A DNA stretch of 30,163 bases from a candidate division WOR-3 bacterium. Lineage in GTDB: Bacteria; SDB-A. The notes below the pieces were generated by a model. That model did not search any database. It had not been told where the DNA came from and was given only the letters and a program-made list of their open reading frames with translations. Shown here piece by piece: positions 8,375-14,962 of the stretch (its first letter is position 1; every line of letters starts with the position of its first letter). The stretch lies in assembly GCA_016934535.1 (NCBI GenBank), contig JAFGSQ010000029.1:1-30163 (forward strand), written 5' to 3'. A program made the translations under genes and the position numbers.

Positions 8375-8813
8375 ACTGTTTATCGCTTTTCACGCAATTT
8401 TTCGGGAAATCCTTGTTTTTAATCAAGTAACTCAACGCCGCCAAGCGAAGAATTATGTCGACAGCGGCAACCTTTGCGGCGAGAAAAGAGAAATCTTTCC
8501 ATCCGGGTGTTTGAGGAGCTTTCAGAAAAAGAAATACGACAAAAGCGGCTTCCGCAATTCCGACGATTGCATGTTCTGATATAGCGGCTTTTCTGGTCCA
8601 CTGTTTTCCGTTCCAAAGACATGAGCCCAAGACATGATAGAAAATAGCCGGAGGCATAAAAACCGCGAACCAAACCCACGACGCGCCCAATCCGAGAATG
8701 AAAGCGGTTGTGGCGAAAAAATAACAAAAGAAAACAAAACGCCAGCCGAGTGCCCACGCCTGCCAGGCTGTAGTTTTGAACATTCTATGCCTCGGATAAA
8801 TTTGGCCTATCAA
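8367..8813 (-). CDS. Small integral membrane protein of unknown function
   Basis: The 148-residue product has about four hydrophobic segments, rich in Trp, Phe and Ala near the N-terminus (WQAWALGWRFVFFCYFF...), and a basic tail. I do not recognise the family. The start is a TTG at 8813, well supported by AGGAGG five bases upstream. That ribosome site lies inside the last codons (Arg-Arg-Lys) of queF, and the stop of queF overlaps the start (TTGA), so translation is coupled to queF. This suggests, without proving, a role tied to queuosine or precursor supply. It ends convergently with the plus-strand gene. Confidence 0.78.
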   Translation of the reverse strand: MIGQIYPRHRMFKTTAWQAWALGWRFVFFCYFFATTAFILGLGASWVWFAVFMPPAIFYHVLGSCLWNGKQWTRKAAISEHAIVGIAEAAFVVFLFLKAPQTPGWKDFSFLAAKVAAVDIILRLAALSYLIKNKDFPKNCVKSDKQST

Positions 8814-9214
8814 TCTTTCCTCCTTGATTTTTCGTGAGGGCTTTGAACTGTAACAGTTGTTTTTATGCCTCCTCTTATGGAGAACTGACCCCTGACATCA
8901 AGACAGCGAGGTTCTACGGAACACTCGATTTTGTCGAATATAGCGTTGACTGCTTCTTCGTGGGTTACGGCACGATCGCGAAAAGTTTGAAGATACAATT
9001 TGAGGGATTTGAGTTCGAATATCAGGTCATTAGGTCTGTAAGCAATGAAAATTACAGCGTAATCGGGTTGTCCTGTCATTGGGCACAGACACGTGAACTC
9101 GAGAGCTTCTATCTCGATCAGGTAGTCTCTTTTTTTAACCGGGTTTTCGAGAAGCGTGAGCTCGCCTGAGACAGGAACGTCAATGGTTTTTATAGTGTTT
9201 GATGTTTCTTTCAC
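8810..9214 (-). CDS. queF: NADPH-dependent 7-cyano-7-deazaguanine (preQ0) reductase QueF
   Basis: QueF reduces the nitrile of preQ0 to the amine of preQ1 in queuosine biosynthesis. The 134-residue product is of the short, unimodular type (as in Bacillus). Visible motifs are FTCLCPMTGQPD, with the nucleophile Cys44 and Asp51, ELKSLKLY (Glu67), which forms the QueF signature, and THEEAVN (His85). All key residues are present. The start is a GTG at 9214 with AAAGG six bases upstream; no ATG fits. It lies 10 bases after the RseC-like gene and overlaps the downstream membrane-protein gene by four bases, so a nadA-rseC-queF-membrane-protein operon is likely. Confidence 0.95.
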   Translation of the reverse strand: MKETSNTIKTIDVPVSGELTLLENPVKKRDYLIEIEALEFTCLCPMTGQPDYAVIFIAYRPNDLIFELKSLKLYLQTFRDRAVTHEEAVNAIFDKIECSVEPRCLDVRGQFSIRGGIKTTVTVQSPHEKSRRKD

Positions 9215-9224
9215 TTTACGCCTT

Positions 9225-9632
9225 TCACGATGTAGCGCTGATGCTTATATTTTTAATTATTTTTTTTTCCATCTTTTTTGAAAAAATGAGCATGACAATA
9301 AAATCGCAGATTGAAAGGGCAAAAGCCCCGGTGAGAGCGGGTAGATCAGCGGAAAAGATTCTTTGTAGCACTAAAAAAACAGTCAAAAAAACAGCAACTG
9401 GTGATCCAAAAATCAATAAAAGGCGGTAAGATTTCGAAAAAACAGGAAAAACAGCTTTGACTTCCTGGCCGACCCTGAGACCGGATGGGCCGGAAAGCAC
9501 AAGTTCCTGGTTTTTTTTAACGACACAGCTGCCGTAAGCTGAACAGCAGGAACACGCTTCAGGATTGACGTAAAACCTTACAGCGTATCTGCCGTCATTG
9601 AGAATCTCCTGTATGATTCCTTTTTCTTCCAT
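9225..9632 (-). CDS. RseC/MucC-like membrane protein
   Basis: The 135-residue product has an N-terminal soluble domain with a Cys cluster (Cys27, Cys29, Cys30, Cys36), the strand V-G-Q-E-V-K-A-V-F-P, and two membrane segments (about 70-90 and 100-118) followed by a basic tail. This is the pattern of RseC/MucC (SoxR-reducing system) proteins, in which the Cys motif probably binds an Fe-S cluster next to the membrane. Here the Cys spacing is compressed relative to the usual C-x2-C-type motif. The start codon directly follows the nadA stop (TGAATG). In RseC-containing genomes the family is often linked to Rnf or SoxR reduction, but no such gene is visible here. Confidence 0.78.
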   Translation of the reverse strand: MEEKGIIQEILNDGRYAVRFYVNPEACSCCSAYGSCVVKKNQELVLSGPSGLRVGQEVKAVFPVFSKSYRLLLIFGSPVAVFLTVFLVLQRIFSADLPALTGAFALSICDFIVMLIFSKKMEKKIIKNISISATS

Positions 9633-10556
9633 TCAGGCCGACAACTCCATCATTCTGAGAATAGGCCGTCTCGCTTTTTCTGCAAGTTGAGCGGGTATTG
9701 ACAACGGATTTCCCGGGTTTTCGAGAGTCTCAATCAAAGATTCGAGGGTGTTTTTTTTCATTCCGTAACACAGTCTCGGAAACAATGGCGCAATAAATTT
9801 TTTGTCCGGGTGTAAGGTCCTCAATCTATCGAGATGGCCTTCTTCGGTGCAGACTATGAATTCTCTTTCTGAGCTTTCGGACACGTAATTAAGCATAGCT
9901 GAAGTCGAACCTACAAAATCGCAGATGGAGGTGACTTGTTCCTGACATTCGGGGTGGCACAGAACCAAAGCTTGCGGACAATCATTTCTGGTTTTTTTTA
10001 TGTCTTCCGGATAGATTTCATGATGAACGTAGCAAAAAGCTGAAGCGGTAATGATATCAAAGTCCTTCAATATACCGGCCACGTAATTGCCCAGATTCTT
10101 GTCGGGAACGAAAATAATTTCCTTTTTTCCGAGCCTTTTTGCAAGTTTGACCGCATTTGAACTTGTACAAACTACATCGCTTACGGATTTTAATTCCAGG
10201 GTCGAGTTTATGTAACACATTACAGCCGCAGAAGGGTGTTTTTCTTTTATCTGGAGGACGTCTTCTTCTTTCAGCATTTCGGCCATTGTGCAATGAGCGT
10301 TCTTTTCGGGTGAGAAAATGTTTTTTTCCGGGTTCAGTACAGCTGCGGTTTCCGCCATGAAGCTGACGCCGCAAATCGCTATATTGCTTTGTTGACTCGA
10401 ATGAGCCGTCTTGCAGAGTTCGAACGAGTCTCCTACCATGTCAGCCGCCTCTTGTATCTCAAGGCGCTGATAATTATGAGCGAGAATCAGGAAATCTTTC
10501 TCTTTTTTCAGAGATTTGATTTTTTCTATAACTGTCCGTTCTTTCAACTCTAACAT
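9633..10556 (-). CDS. nadA: Quinolinate synthase NadA
   Basis: NadA condenses iminoaspartate with dihydroxyacetone phosphate to make quinolinate for NAD synthesis, using a 4Fe-4S cluster. The 307-residue length is that of the short NadA type. Motifs seen are LAHNYQ (25-30), CGVSFMAETA (62-71), SPEKNAHCTMA (Cys89), TSSNA, PDKNLGNYVA, FCYVHHE (Cys175), HPEC, GSTSAML, EEGHLDRL and RLCYGMKKNTL (Cys263). By position, Cys89, Cys175 and Cys263 are the likely cluster ligands. nadB and nadC are not in the window. The gene abuts the RseC-like gene and starts after the terminator of the upstream membrane-protein operon, so it probably has its own promoter in the short gap. Confidence 0.96.
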   Translation of the reverse strand: MLELKERTVIEKIKSLKKEKDFLILAHNYQRLEIQEAADMVGDSFELCKTAHSSQQSNIAICGVSFMAETAAVLNPEKNIFSPEKNAHCTMAEMLKEEDVLQIKEKHPSAAVMCYINSTLELKSVSDVVCTSSNAVKLAKRLGKKEIIFVPDKNLGNYVAGILKDFDIITASAFCYVHHEIYPEDIKKTRNDCPQALVLCHPECQEQVTSICDFVGSTSAMLNYVSESSEREFIVCTEEGHLDRLRTLHPDKKFIAPLFPRLCYGMKKNTLESLIETLENPGNPLSIPAQLAEKARRPILRMMELSA

Positions 10557-10566
10557 TCCTTGATTT

Positions 10567-10603
10567 TTGAGAAAAAAAGAGGCGGAGCGAAAAACGCTCC
10601 GCC
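10567..10603 (-). terminator. Rho-independent terminator of the archease-rtcB operon
   Basis: A perfect 9-bp GC-rich stem, GGCGGAGCG (10581-10589) with CGCTCCGCC (10595-10603), is followed on the minus strand by TCTTTTTTTC. It lies 6 bases after the stop of the DUF5684 gene and just before nadA. Confidence 0.93.
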
Positions 10604-10609
10604 TAAAGT

Positions 10610-11029
10610 TTATTCAGACCAAGCTATATACCCCGGAGCGATGATGTTCATCACGGGGACGAGGAACATGATACCCCACCAGCTCGGTTTTCCTCTCGCT
10701 TCTGCTATTGCCATCCATACCATAACCGAGATGACAATGTTGACGAAGGGGATCATGAAAAGCACTATCCACCACGTCGGCTGCTGTGAGAGTTCGAGCA
10801 TAAGAAGCACATTGAGTATGGGAATCCATGCCCACCATGCTTTTTCCGTGGCTCCGAGCTTTTTCGCAATAGTCATCAAAGCCATGGAATAATAAACGTA
10901 CGAACCAATGATAAGCAGAATGTAAAAAATCCAAAAACAGCATACCATGCCCATTGCGCCAAAGGCGCCTGCGGCGTCTGTAGCGTCAGTTTCTGAAGTC
11001 TGGGCAAGTATGTTCAGGTATTGAATCAT
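10610..11029 (-). CDS. DUF5684-like small membrane protein
   Basis: The product has 139 residues and about four hydrophobic segments. The pattern KLGATEKAWWAWIPILNVLLM ... PTWWIVLFMIPFVNIVI ... AEARGKPSWWGIMFLVPVMNIIAPGYIAWS is typical of DUF5684 proteins, whose function is unknown. The N-terminal stretch (Thr/Asp/Ala-rich) precedes the first segment. It is the last gene of the archease-rtcB transcript, 13 bases after the DUF4234 gene and 6 bases before a strong terminator. Confidence 0.75.
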   Translation of the reverse strand: MIQYLNILAQTSETDATDAAGAFGAMGMVCCFWIFYILLIIGSYVYYSMALMTIAKKLGATEKAWWAWIPILNVLLMLELSQQPTWWIVLFMIPFVNIVISVMVWMAIAEARGKPSWWGIMFLVPVMNIIAPGYIAWSE

Positions 11030-11042
11030 TTCTGCCGCTCTT

Positions 11043-11339
11043 TTACTTTACTTCATTGTATTTCTGCTGAGTGAGGAACATTCCGACCGGATTTACGAAC
11101 CAGAAAAGAATGAAAGCCATAACGCCGGTCTGGGCGCCTGCCGTTACTTTTTCCACGCCTTCGGAATATTTCCAAAGCCAGAATATACCGACTACGGGTA
11201 TGAAAAGAAGAATGGGATTCGGAACCGTAGCGCCTTTGGCGTTGAGTTCTGAACATGTCTGCCAGAACCAAATCAAATTGTATATTCCAAGGGTTACGCA
11301 TCCGAGAATGAGGACCATTATTGGATTACGCTGTGTCAT
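11043..11339 (-). CDS. DUF4234-like small membrane protein
   Basis: The 98-residue product begins MTQRNPIMVLILGCVTLGIYNLIWFWQ, the hallmark of DUF4234 proteins (R-[NS]-P-x(8)-TLGIY-x2-[YF]-W). It has two or three membrane helices; function is unknown. GGGAGGT lies 6 bases before the ATG, overlapping the end of rtcB, and only 15 bases separate the two genes, so it is cotranscribed with rtcB. Confidence 0.82.
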   Translation of the reverse strand: MTQRNPIMVLILGCVTLGIYNLIWFWQTCSELNAKGATVPNPILLFIPVVGIFWLWKYSEGVEKVTAGAQTGVMAFILFWFVNPVGMFLTQQKYNEVK

Positions 11340-11354
11340 CTGTTACCTCCCGTT

Positions 11355-12764
11355 TTATCCTTTGATGTTTCCTAGCGGCCTACCCCTGAGTATCTCCCGG
11401 GTCAGCCCAGCTTTTGTCACTGTTTCTACGATGTCTTCCAATCCTTTATAAGCTTCCGGCGCTTCCTCTGAAACGCCTTCACGAGAGTTATTTTTAACAT
11501 AAATTCCCTTTTTCATCAACTGTTTTTTAATGTCGCTTTCCCTGAATTTTTTTGTCGCCTGTTTTCGGCTCAAAAGTCTTCCCGATCCGTGGGGAAGCGA
11601 GAAAAATGTTTCCTCGCATTTGTCTTCGGGAGACAAGAGAATAAAACCTGATCCCATCGAACCGGGAATAATGACGGGTGAAGAAAAAAGCCCGCCGCCG
11701 AAAGAGGTCATTTTTCGACTGTCGGCTCTGGTGGCTCCTTTCCTGTGAACCATGATTTTTCTGCCGCGCCAATTCTCTATCATTGCTATATTGTGACAGC
11801 AATCGCAGACGAGTTCGCAAGTCAAGCTGTTTGAAATGTTCTTTTTTAGGACAGTTCTGATCCTGTGAGTCATCAGCTGTCTGTTGGCGAATGCGAAATT
11901 GGCTCCGGCGTTCATCGCGGCGAAATATTTTTTTCCGTTTTCTTCGTCCGATCGTGTATAGACAAGCTGTCTGTCTTTAAGAAAGATGTTTTTATTACGA
12001 GTTTCTTTCTCGAGAATTCTTACCCAATCTGTTGTTATCTGGTGACCCAGTCCCCTCGAACCTGAATGTATAAGGATGACGATTTCGTCTTTGAACAAGC
12101 CTGCGGCTCCCGCGAATTTTTCATCGAGTATCTCTCCGACTGCGTCTATTTCGATGAAATGATTGCCTGATCCCAGACTTCCGAGCTGAAAAGAACCCCT
12201 CTCGACGGCTTTTTGTGAAACTTCTCCGGGATCAGATTCCGCCAGATGTCCGCGGGATTCGCATCTTTCAAGATCAGTCTCCTCTCCCATACCTATTTCT
12301 ACGATAAATTCAGCTCCTTTATCCAGTATCCGGGCAAGTTCCTTGTTTCCTGGTCTGTATATTGCCCCCTGTCCCAGTCCGAGAGGTATGTTTTGAAAAA
12401 TCAGGTCGGTTATGCAGGAAATTTTTTTGGAGAAATCCTTCAGAGGCACTCCCGTTTTCATCATTCTGATTCCGCAGTTTATGTCGTATCCTATGCCTCC
12501 GGGTGAAATTATGCCTCCGGGGTAGGGAAATGCGGCCACCCCTCCTATTGGGAAGCCGTAACCCTGGTGAGCGTCAGGCATTGCTATAGAATATAACAAA
12601 ATGCCTGGAAGAGATGCGACATTTTCGATCTGATTCATCACGTTTTCATCAAGACCTCGGAGTATTCTTTCGTTGGCGTAAATCCTTCCCGGGACGTTCA
12701 TGCCTTTTTTTTGGGTAAGTTCGTATGTGTTGGCGGATAAAAAACACAGTCCGGGATCAGACAT
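11355..12764 (-). CDS. rtcB: RNA-splicing/repair ligase RtcB
   Basis: RtcB joins RNA 2',3'-cyclic phosphate ends to 5'-OH ends using GTP and Mn2+. The 469-residue product has every active-site residue: Asp94 and Cys97 (GYDINCG), His202 (GSGNHF), His233 (HSGSRGLGH), His324 (CHNIAMIE) and the guanylylated His392 (HGSGRLLSR), with the VHRKGATRA and PGSMG loops intact. I place the start at the ATG at 12764 because GGAAGG lies 10 bases upstream. A TTG nine bases earlier is the alternative. It overlaps archease by 8 bases, matching the known functional pairing. It could serve tRNA repair or splicing; no RtcA or RtcR regulator is seen nearby. Confidence 0.97.
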   Translation of the reverse strand: MSDPGLCFLSANTYELTQKKGMNVPGRIYANERILRGLDENVMNQIENVASLPGILLYSIAMPDAHQGYGFPIGGVAAFPYPGGIISPGGIGYDINCGIRMMKTGVPLKDFSKKISCITDLIFQNIPLGLGQGAIYRPGNKELARILDKGAEFIVEIGMGEETDLERCESRGHLAESDPGEVSQKAVERGSFQLGSLGSGNHFIEIDAVGEILDEKFAGAAGLFKDEIVILIHSGSRGLGHQITTDWVRILEKETRNKNIFLKDRQLVYTRSDEENGKKYFAAMNAGANFAFANRQLMTHRIRTVLKKNISNSLTCELVCDCCHNIAMIENWRGRKIMVHRKGATRADSRKMTSFGGGLFSSPVIIPGSMGSGFILLSPEDKCEETFFSLPHGSGRLLSRKQATKKFRESDIKKQLMKKGIYVKNNSREGVSEEAPEAYKGLEDIVETVTKAGLTREILRGRPLGNIKG

Positions 12765-13182
12765 CGAGGACAATCCTTCCGTAGTATCTGCCGTTTTTTT
12801 TCTCGACTGACAATCCGTTATATGTTGCGCCTTTGATGTTGTTTCCCAGTTCTGTTCCCGGTATGATTACATTGAAATTCATTTGAGACTTCAGTGAATA
12901 CCTGTCCTTTTCAGTTTTTATTATTTTCAAAGATTTGAATCCGCGCGGCAGAATACATTTAGAGTCGGTCAGAAAAATGATTTCAGAAACAAAATCAAGG
13001 AGAAGATTCTCGACCCCTTCCGATTCAATTTCAAAAAAAAGCGTTCCGTCAGGCTTCTTATTAACTGGAGCGCTCATAATGAAAGACAAGGCTTCGGCTA
13101 CATCGGAGAAAAGGTCTGGAAGAGTTTTTCCGCAGGCTTCAATTCCGACGTCAGCCGTGTGATCAAAAAAACTGTAGCTCAT
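12757..13182 (-). CDS. Archease, RtcB activator
   Basis: Archease speeds RtcB guanylylation and allows multiple turnover. The 141-residue product has the family start YSFFDHTADVGIEACG, the central GVENLLLDFVSEIIFLTDSK (about 75-94), and the C-terminal strand RIVLDV with the conserved acidic residue. Length is normal. The ATG at 13182 is preceded by GAAGG about 16 bases upstream, a weak site. It heads the operon archease-rtcB-DUF4234-DUF5684. The 39-base gap to the divergent plus-strand gene must hold promoters for both directions. Confidence 0.95.
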   Translation of the reverse strand: MSYSFFDHTADVGIEACGKTLPDLFSDVAEALSFIMSAPVNKKPDGTLFFEIESEGVENLLLDFVSEIIFLTDSKCILPRGFKSLKIIKTEKDRYSLKSQMNFNVIIPGTELGNNIKGATYNGLSVEKKNGRYYGRIVLDV

Positions 13183-13187
13183 TGAAG

Positions 13188-13216
13188 TTGATTTATTTTT
13201 CCTTCAGTTGTTAAAT
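13188..13216 (+). promoter_or_regulatory. Possible promoter of the small anchored protein gene
   Basis: TTGATT (13188-13193), a 17-base spacer and TTAAAT (13211-13216) give a weak sigma70-like match, four of six in each box. The predicted transcription start would be at or next to the ATG at 13222, and no Shine-Dalgarno is visible. Confidence 0.35.
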
Positions 13217-13221
13217 ATAGA

Positions 13222-13608
13222 ATGGCTTTGGGAAGAAAAAAAGAAGTATTTATCGGCACTGCTGTGATAGTGCCGTGTCTGATTTTTTTTTCATTTGCAT
13301 TTTTTTACAGAAAATCCCATAAAGACCCGGGCAGACTGACATGCCGTTTTGAAAACATTGATTCTTCCGACCTTGTTTCGGTGAACATAAGATCCAATTA
13401 TTTCGACGCGCCGGTTCTGAGAACTTCCATTCCTCCGTCAAGCATTTCCGTAGACCTGAGAAATCTTGTTCCCGGAACTCTTTACGTAAAATACGACAAC
13501 CGCGAACTTTCCGACAAGACGATTACTGTCAGAGTATTGATAGGGGGCATGGAAGTTGAAAAAAGGGAGCTCGTGCCGAGCTCCCGGATGGTAATTCCAC
13601 TGGAGTGA
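13222..13608 (+). CDS. Small membrane-anchored protein of unknown function
   Basis: The 128-residue product has a short basic N-terminus, one hydrophobic segment (about residues 9-28), then an exposed region of alternating beta strands (LVSVNIRSNYF, SISVDLRNL, GTLYVKYDN, TITVRVLIGG) that looks like a single Ig-like or similar beta sandwich. I recognise no family. It stands alone on the plus strand between two minus-strand operons. Its last 15 or so codons contain the inverted repeat that serves as terminator for the convergent aminotransferase gene, which constrains the protein's C-terminus (GELVPSS-like region). No ribosome site is seen, so a leaderless transcript is possible. Confidence 0.72.
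   Translation: MALGRKKEVFIGTAVIVPCLIFFSFAFFYRKSHKDPGRLTCRFENIDSSDLVSVNIRSNYFDAPVLRTSIPPSSISVDLRNLVPGTLYVKYDNRELSDKTITVRVLIGGMEVEKRELVPSSRMVIPLE
13559..13585 (-). terminator. Rho-independent terminator of the aminotransferase gene
   Basis: GGGAGCTCG (13565-13573) and CGAGCTCCC (13577-13585) form a perfect 9-bp stem with a 3-base loop. Read on the minus strand, it is followed by TTTTTT (13559-13564). It lies inside the 3' end of the plus-strand coding region, 27 bases past the aminotransferase stop. Confidence 0.88.
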
Positions 13609-13611
13609 TTG

Positions 13612-14871
13612 TTAAGGGGATTGGGGAATTACGTTGTTCAGTCCACTGTCAATTTTTTCTTTTTCCTTCTCTATGGCTTTTGCCAGTCTTTGAATTCCGG
13701 TATCTATCTCTTCTTCCGAGGGGTAGGAGAAATTCAGCCTCATAGTGTTCTGGCCTCCGCCGTCGCAGTAAAATGCACTGCCTATGACGTAGGCTACGTT
13801 TTCTTTTATGGCCTCGTAAAACATTCTGTCCGCGCTCATGGACACAGGAAGGGTGACCCACAGAAAAAGCCCGCCGTCGGGTTTGGTCCAGGACAAACCG
13901 TCCATCTTGGGCATGTACTTTTCGAGCGCTTCGAGCATTTTCAATCTTTTTCTGCTGTAGAGTTCAATGTTTTTATCTATTCTCTCGTCTAACAGATCGG
14001 CCTTGATGTATTCTCTCGCTATAGCCTGAGTAAAGAGGGAAGTGCATAGGTCCATACCCTGTTTGGCCAGGATCATTTTTTCTATTACGTGTTTGGGTCC
14101 CACAATCCAGCCCAGCCTGAAACCGGGCAGGAAAATTTTCGAAAAAGTGTAAAGAGTGACGACGTATCCTTTCCCGTCGTCGAGTTCGAAAATTGTTGGG
14201 ATAGGCTTGCCGCTGTACCTCAACTTTCTGTATGGAGAATCCTCGATTATCAGAACGTCGAATTCTTTGGCTATTTCGAGAAGCTGCTTTCTTCTTTCAA
14301 GAGATAGCGTAACTCCTGCCGGATTTTGAAAATCGGGGATGACGTATATGAATTTGGGTTTTTTTCCTTCTTTGACGAGTCTTTTTATCTGTTCCCTCAC
14401 CTGTTCGGTTATTATCCCGTCGTCATCAAGAGGAACTCCTATCATTGTACCCCGGACGGCGCTTGCCGACTGAAGAAATCCGAGATACGTCGGAAGCCCT
14501 ACTATGCATGTGTCCTCGGGATTGAGGAAAATCCTCGCTACAAGATCGAGTGCCTGCTGGGAGGCGCTGACTACGAGCATCTGATCCGGAGTCACTTTTA
14601 TGTTGTCTTTTGCCAGCCATTTGCACAGTTCTTCTTTTAAACCCTGATCTCCTTCGGTCGTCGAGTACTGGAGTATTTTTTTTCCTTCGTTGTGAAGAAG
14701 TTCCGTGACAATGCCTTTCAGATGGGCTATGGGAAATGTGTCGTGGTGGGGAAGTCCTCCGGCGAATGATATTATCTCGGGTTTTGCCGTCAGTTTGAGA
14801 AGTTCTCTGATGGCTGACTTTTTGAAACACTTGGCGTTTTCGGAAAAAAGCAGATCGTAATGGAGCGGCAT
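13612..14871 (-). CDS. PLP-dependent aminotransferase, class I (LysN/Aro8-like)
   Basis: The 419-residue product is a fold-type I aminotransferase. Seen are ISFAGGLPHHDTFP (34-47), YSTTEGDQGLKEEL (69-82), the substrate/PLP loop PDFQNPAG (Asn183), Asp211 and Tyr214 (EDSPYRKLRY), the Schiff-base lysine in TFSKIFLPGFRLGW (Lys245, Arg252), and a C-terminal MRLNFSYP with the carboxylate-binding Arg. The N-terminal GGLP motif is typical of the 2-aminoadipate/aromatic aminotransferase group. There is no DNA-binding N-terminal domain, so it is not a MocR regulator. GGAGGT precedes the ATG. It has its own promoter and terminator, so it is monocistronic. The exact substrate cannot be read from sequence. 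Confidence 0.93.
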   Translation of the reverse strand: MPLHYDLLFSENAKCFKKSAIRELLKLTAKPEIISFAGGLPHHDTFPIAHLKGIVTELLHNEGKKILQYSTTEGDQGLKEELCKWLAKDNIKVTPDQMLVVSASQQALDLVARIFLNPEDTCIVGLPTYLGFLQSASAVRGTMIGVPLDDDGIITEQVREQIKRLVKEGKKPKFIYVIPDFQNPAGVTLSLERRKQLLEIAKEFDVLIIEDSPYRKLRYSGKPIPTIFELDDGKGYVVTLYTFSKIFLPGFRLGWIVGPKHVIEKMILAKQGMDLCTSLFTQAIAREYIKADLLDERIDKNIELYSRKRLKMLEALEKYMPKMDGLSWTKPDGGLFLWVTLPVSMSADRMFYEAIKENVAYVIGSAFYCDGGGQNTMRLNFSYPSEEEIDTGIQRLAKAIEKEKEKIDSGLNNVIPQSP

Positions 14872-14909
14872 CTGACCTCCTTTTTAGGGTTGATTTGAGA
14901 TACAATAAT

Positions 14910-14938
14910 ATTCTATATCAATTGGAAGAAAATGTAAA
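14910..14938 (-). promoter_or_regulatory. Sigma70-type promoter of the aminotransferase gene
   Basis: On the minus strand, TTTACA (14933-14938) and TAGAAT (14910-14915) are separated by exactly 17 bases; each box matches the consensus at five of six positions. The expected start of transcription is near 14903, giving a leader of about 30 bases with GGAGGT before the ATG. Confidence 0.75.
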
Positions 14939-14962
14939 AAAAATTGAAAAACAGTTTCTCAA
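14936..14962 (-). terminator. Rho-independent terminator of rsgA, overlapping its stop codon
   Basis: On the minus strand TTGAGAAA, a CTG loop and TTTTTCAA form an 8-bp AU-rich stem (one G-U pair) followed by eight T. The rsgA stop codon TGA (14959-14961) is within the first arm. The T-run runs into the -35 box of the next gene. The stem is weak in GC, so termination strength is uncertain. Confidence 0.6.

Noticed and set aside
8834-9169. Plus-strand open frame of 111 codons
   Set aside because: It is antisense to queF, whose catalytic motifs are clear, and shows no family signature.
14426-14905. Minus-strand open frame of 159 codons
   Set aside because: It overlaps the aminotransferase gene in another frame and reads as Arg/Ser/His-rich low-information sequence.
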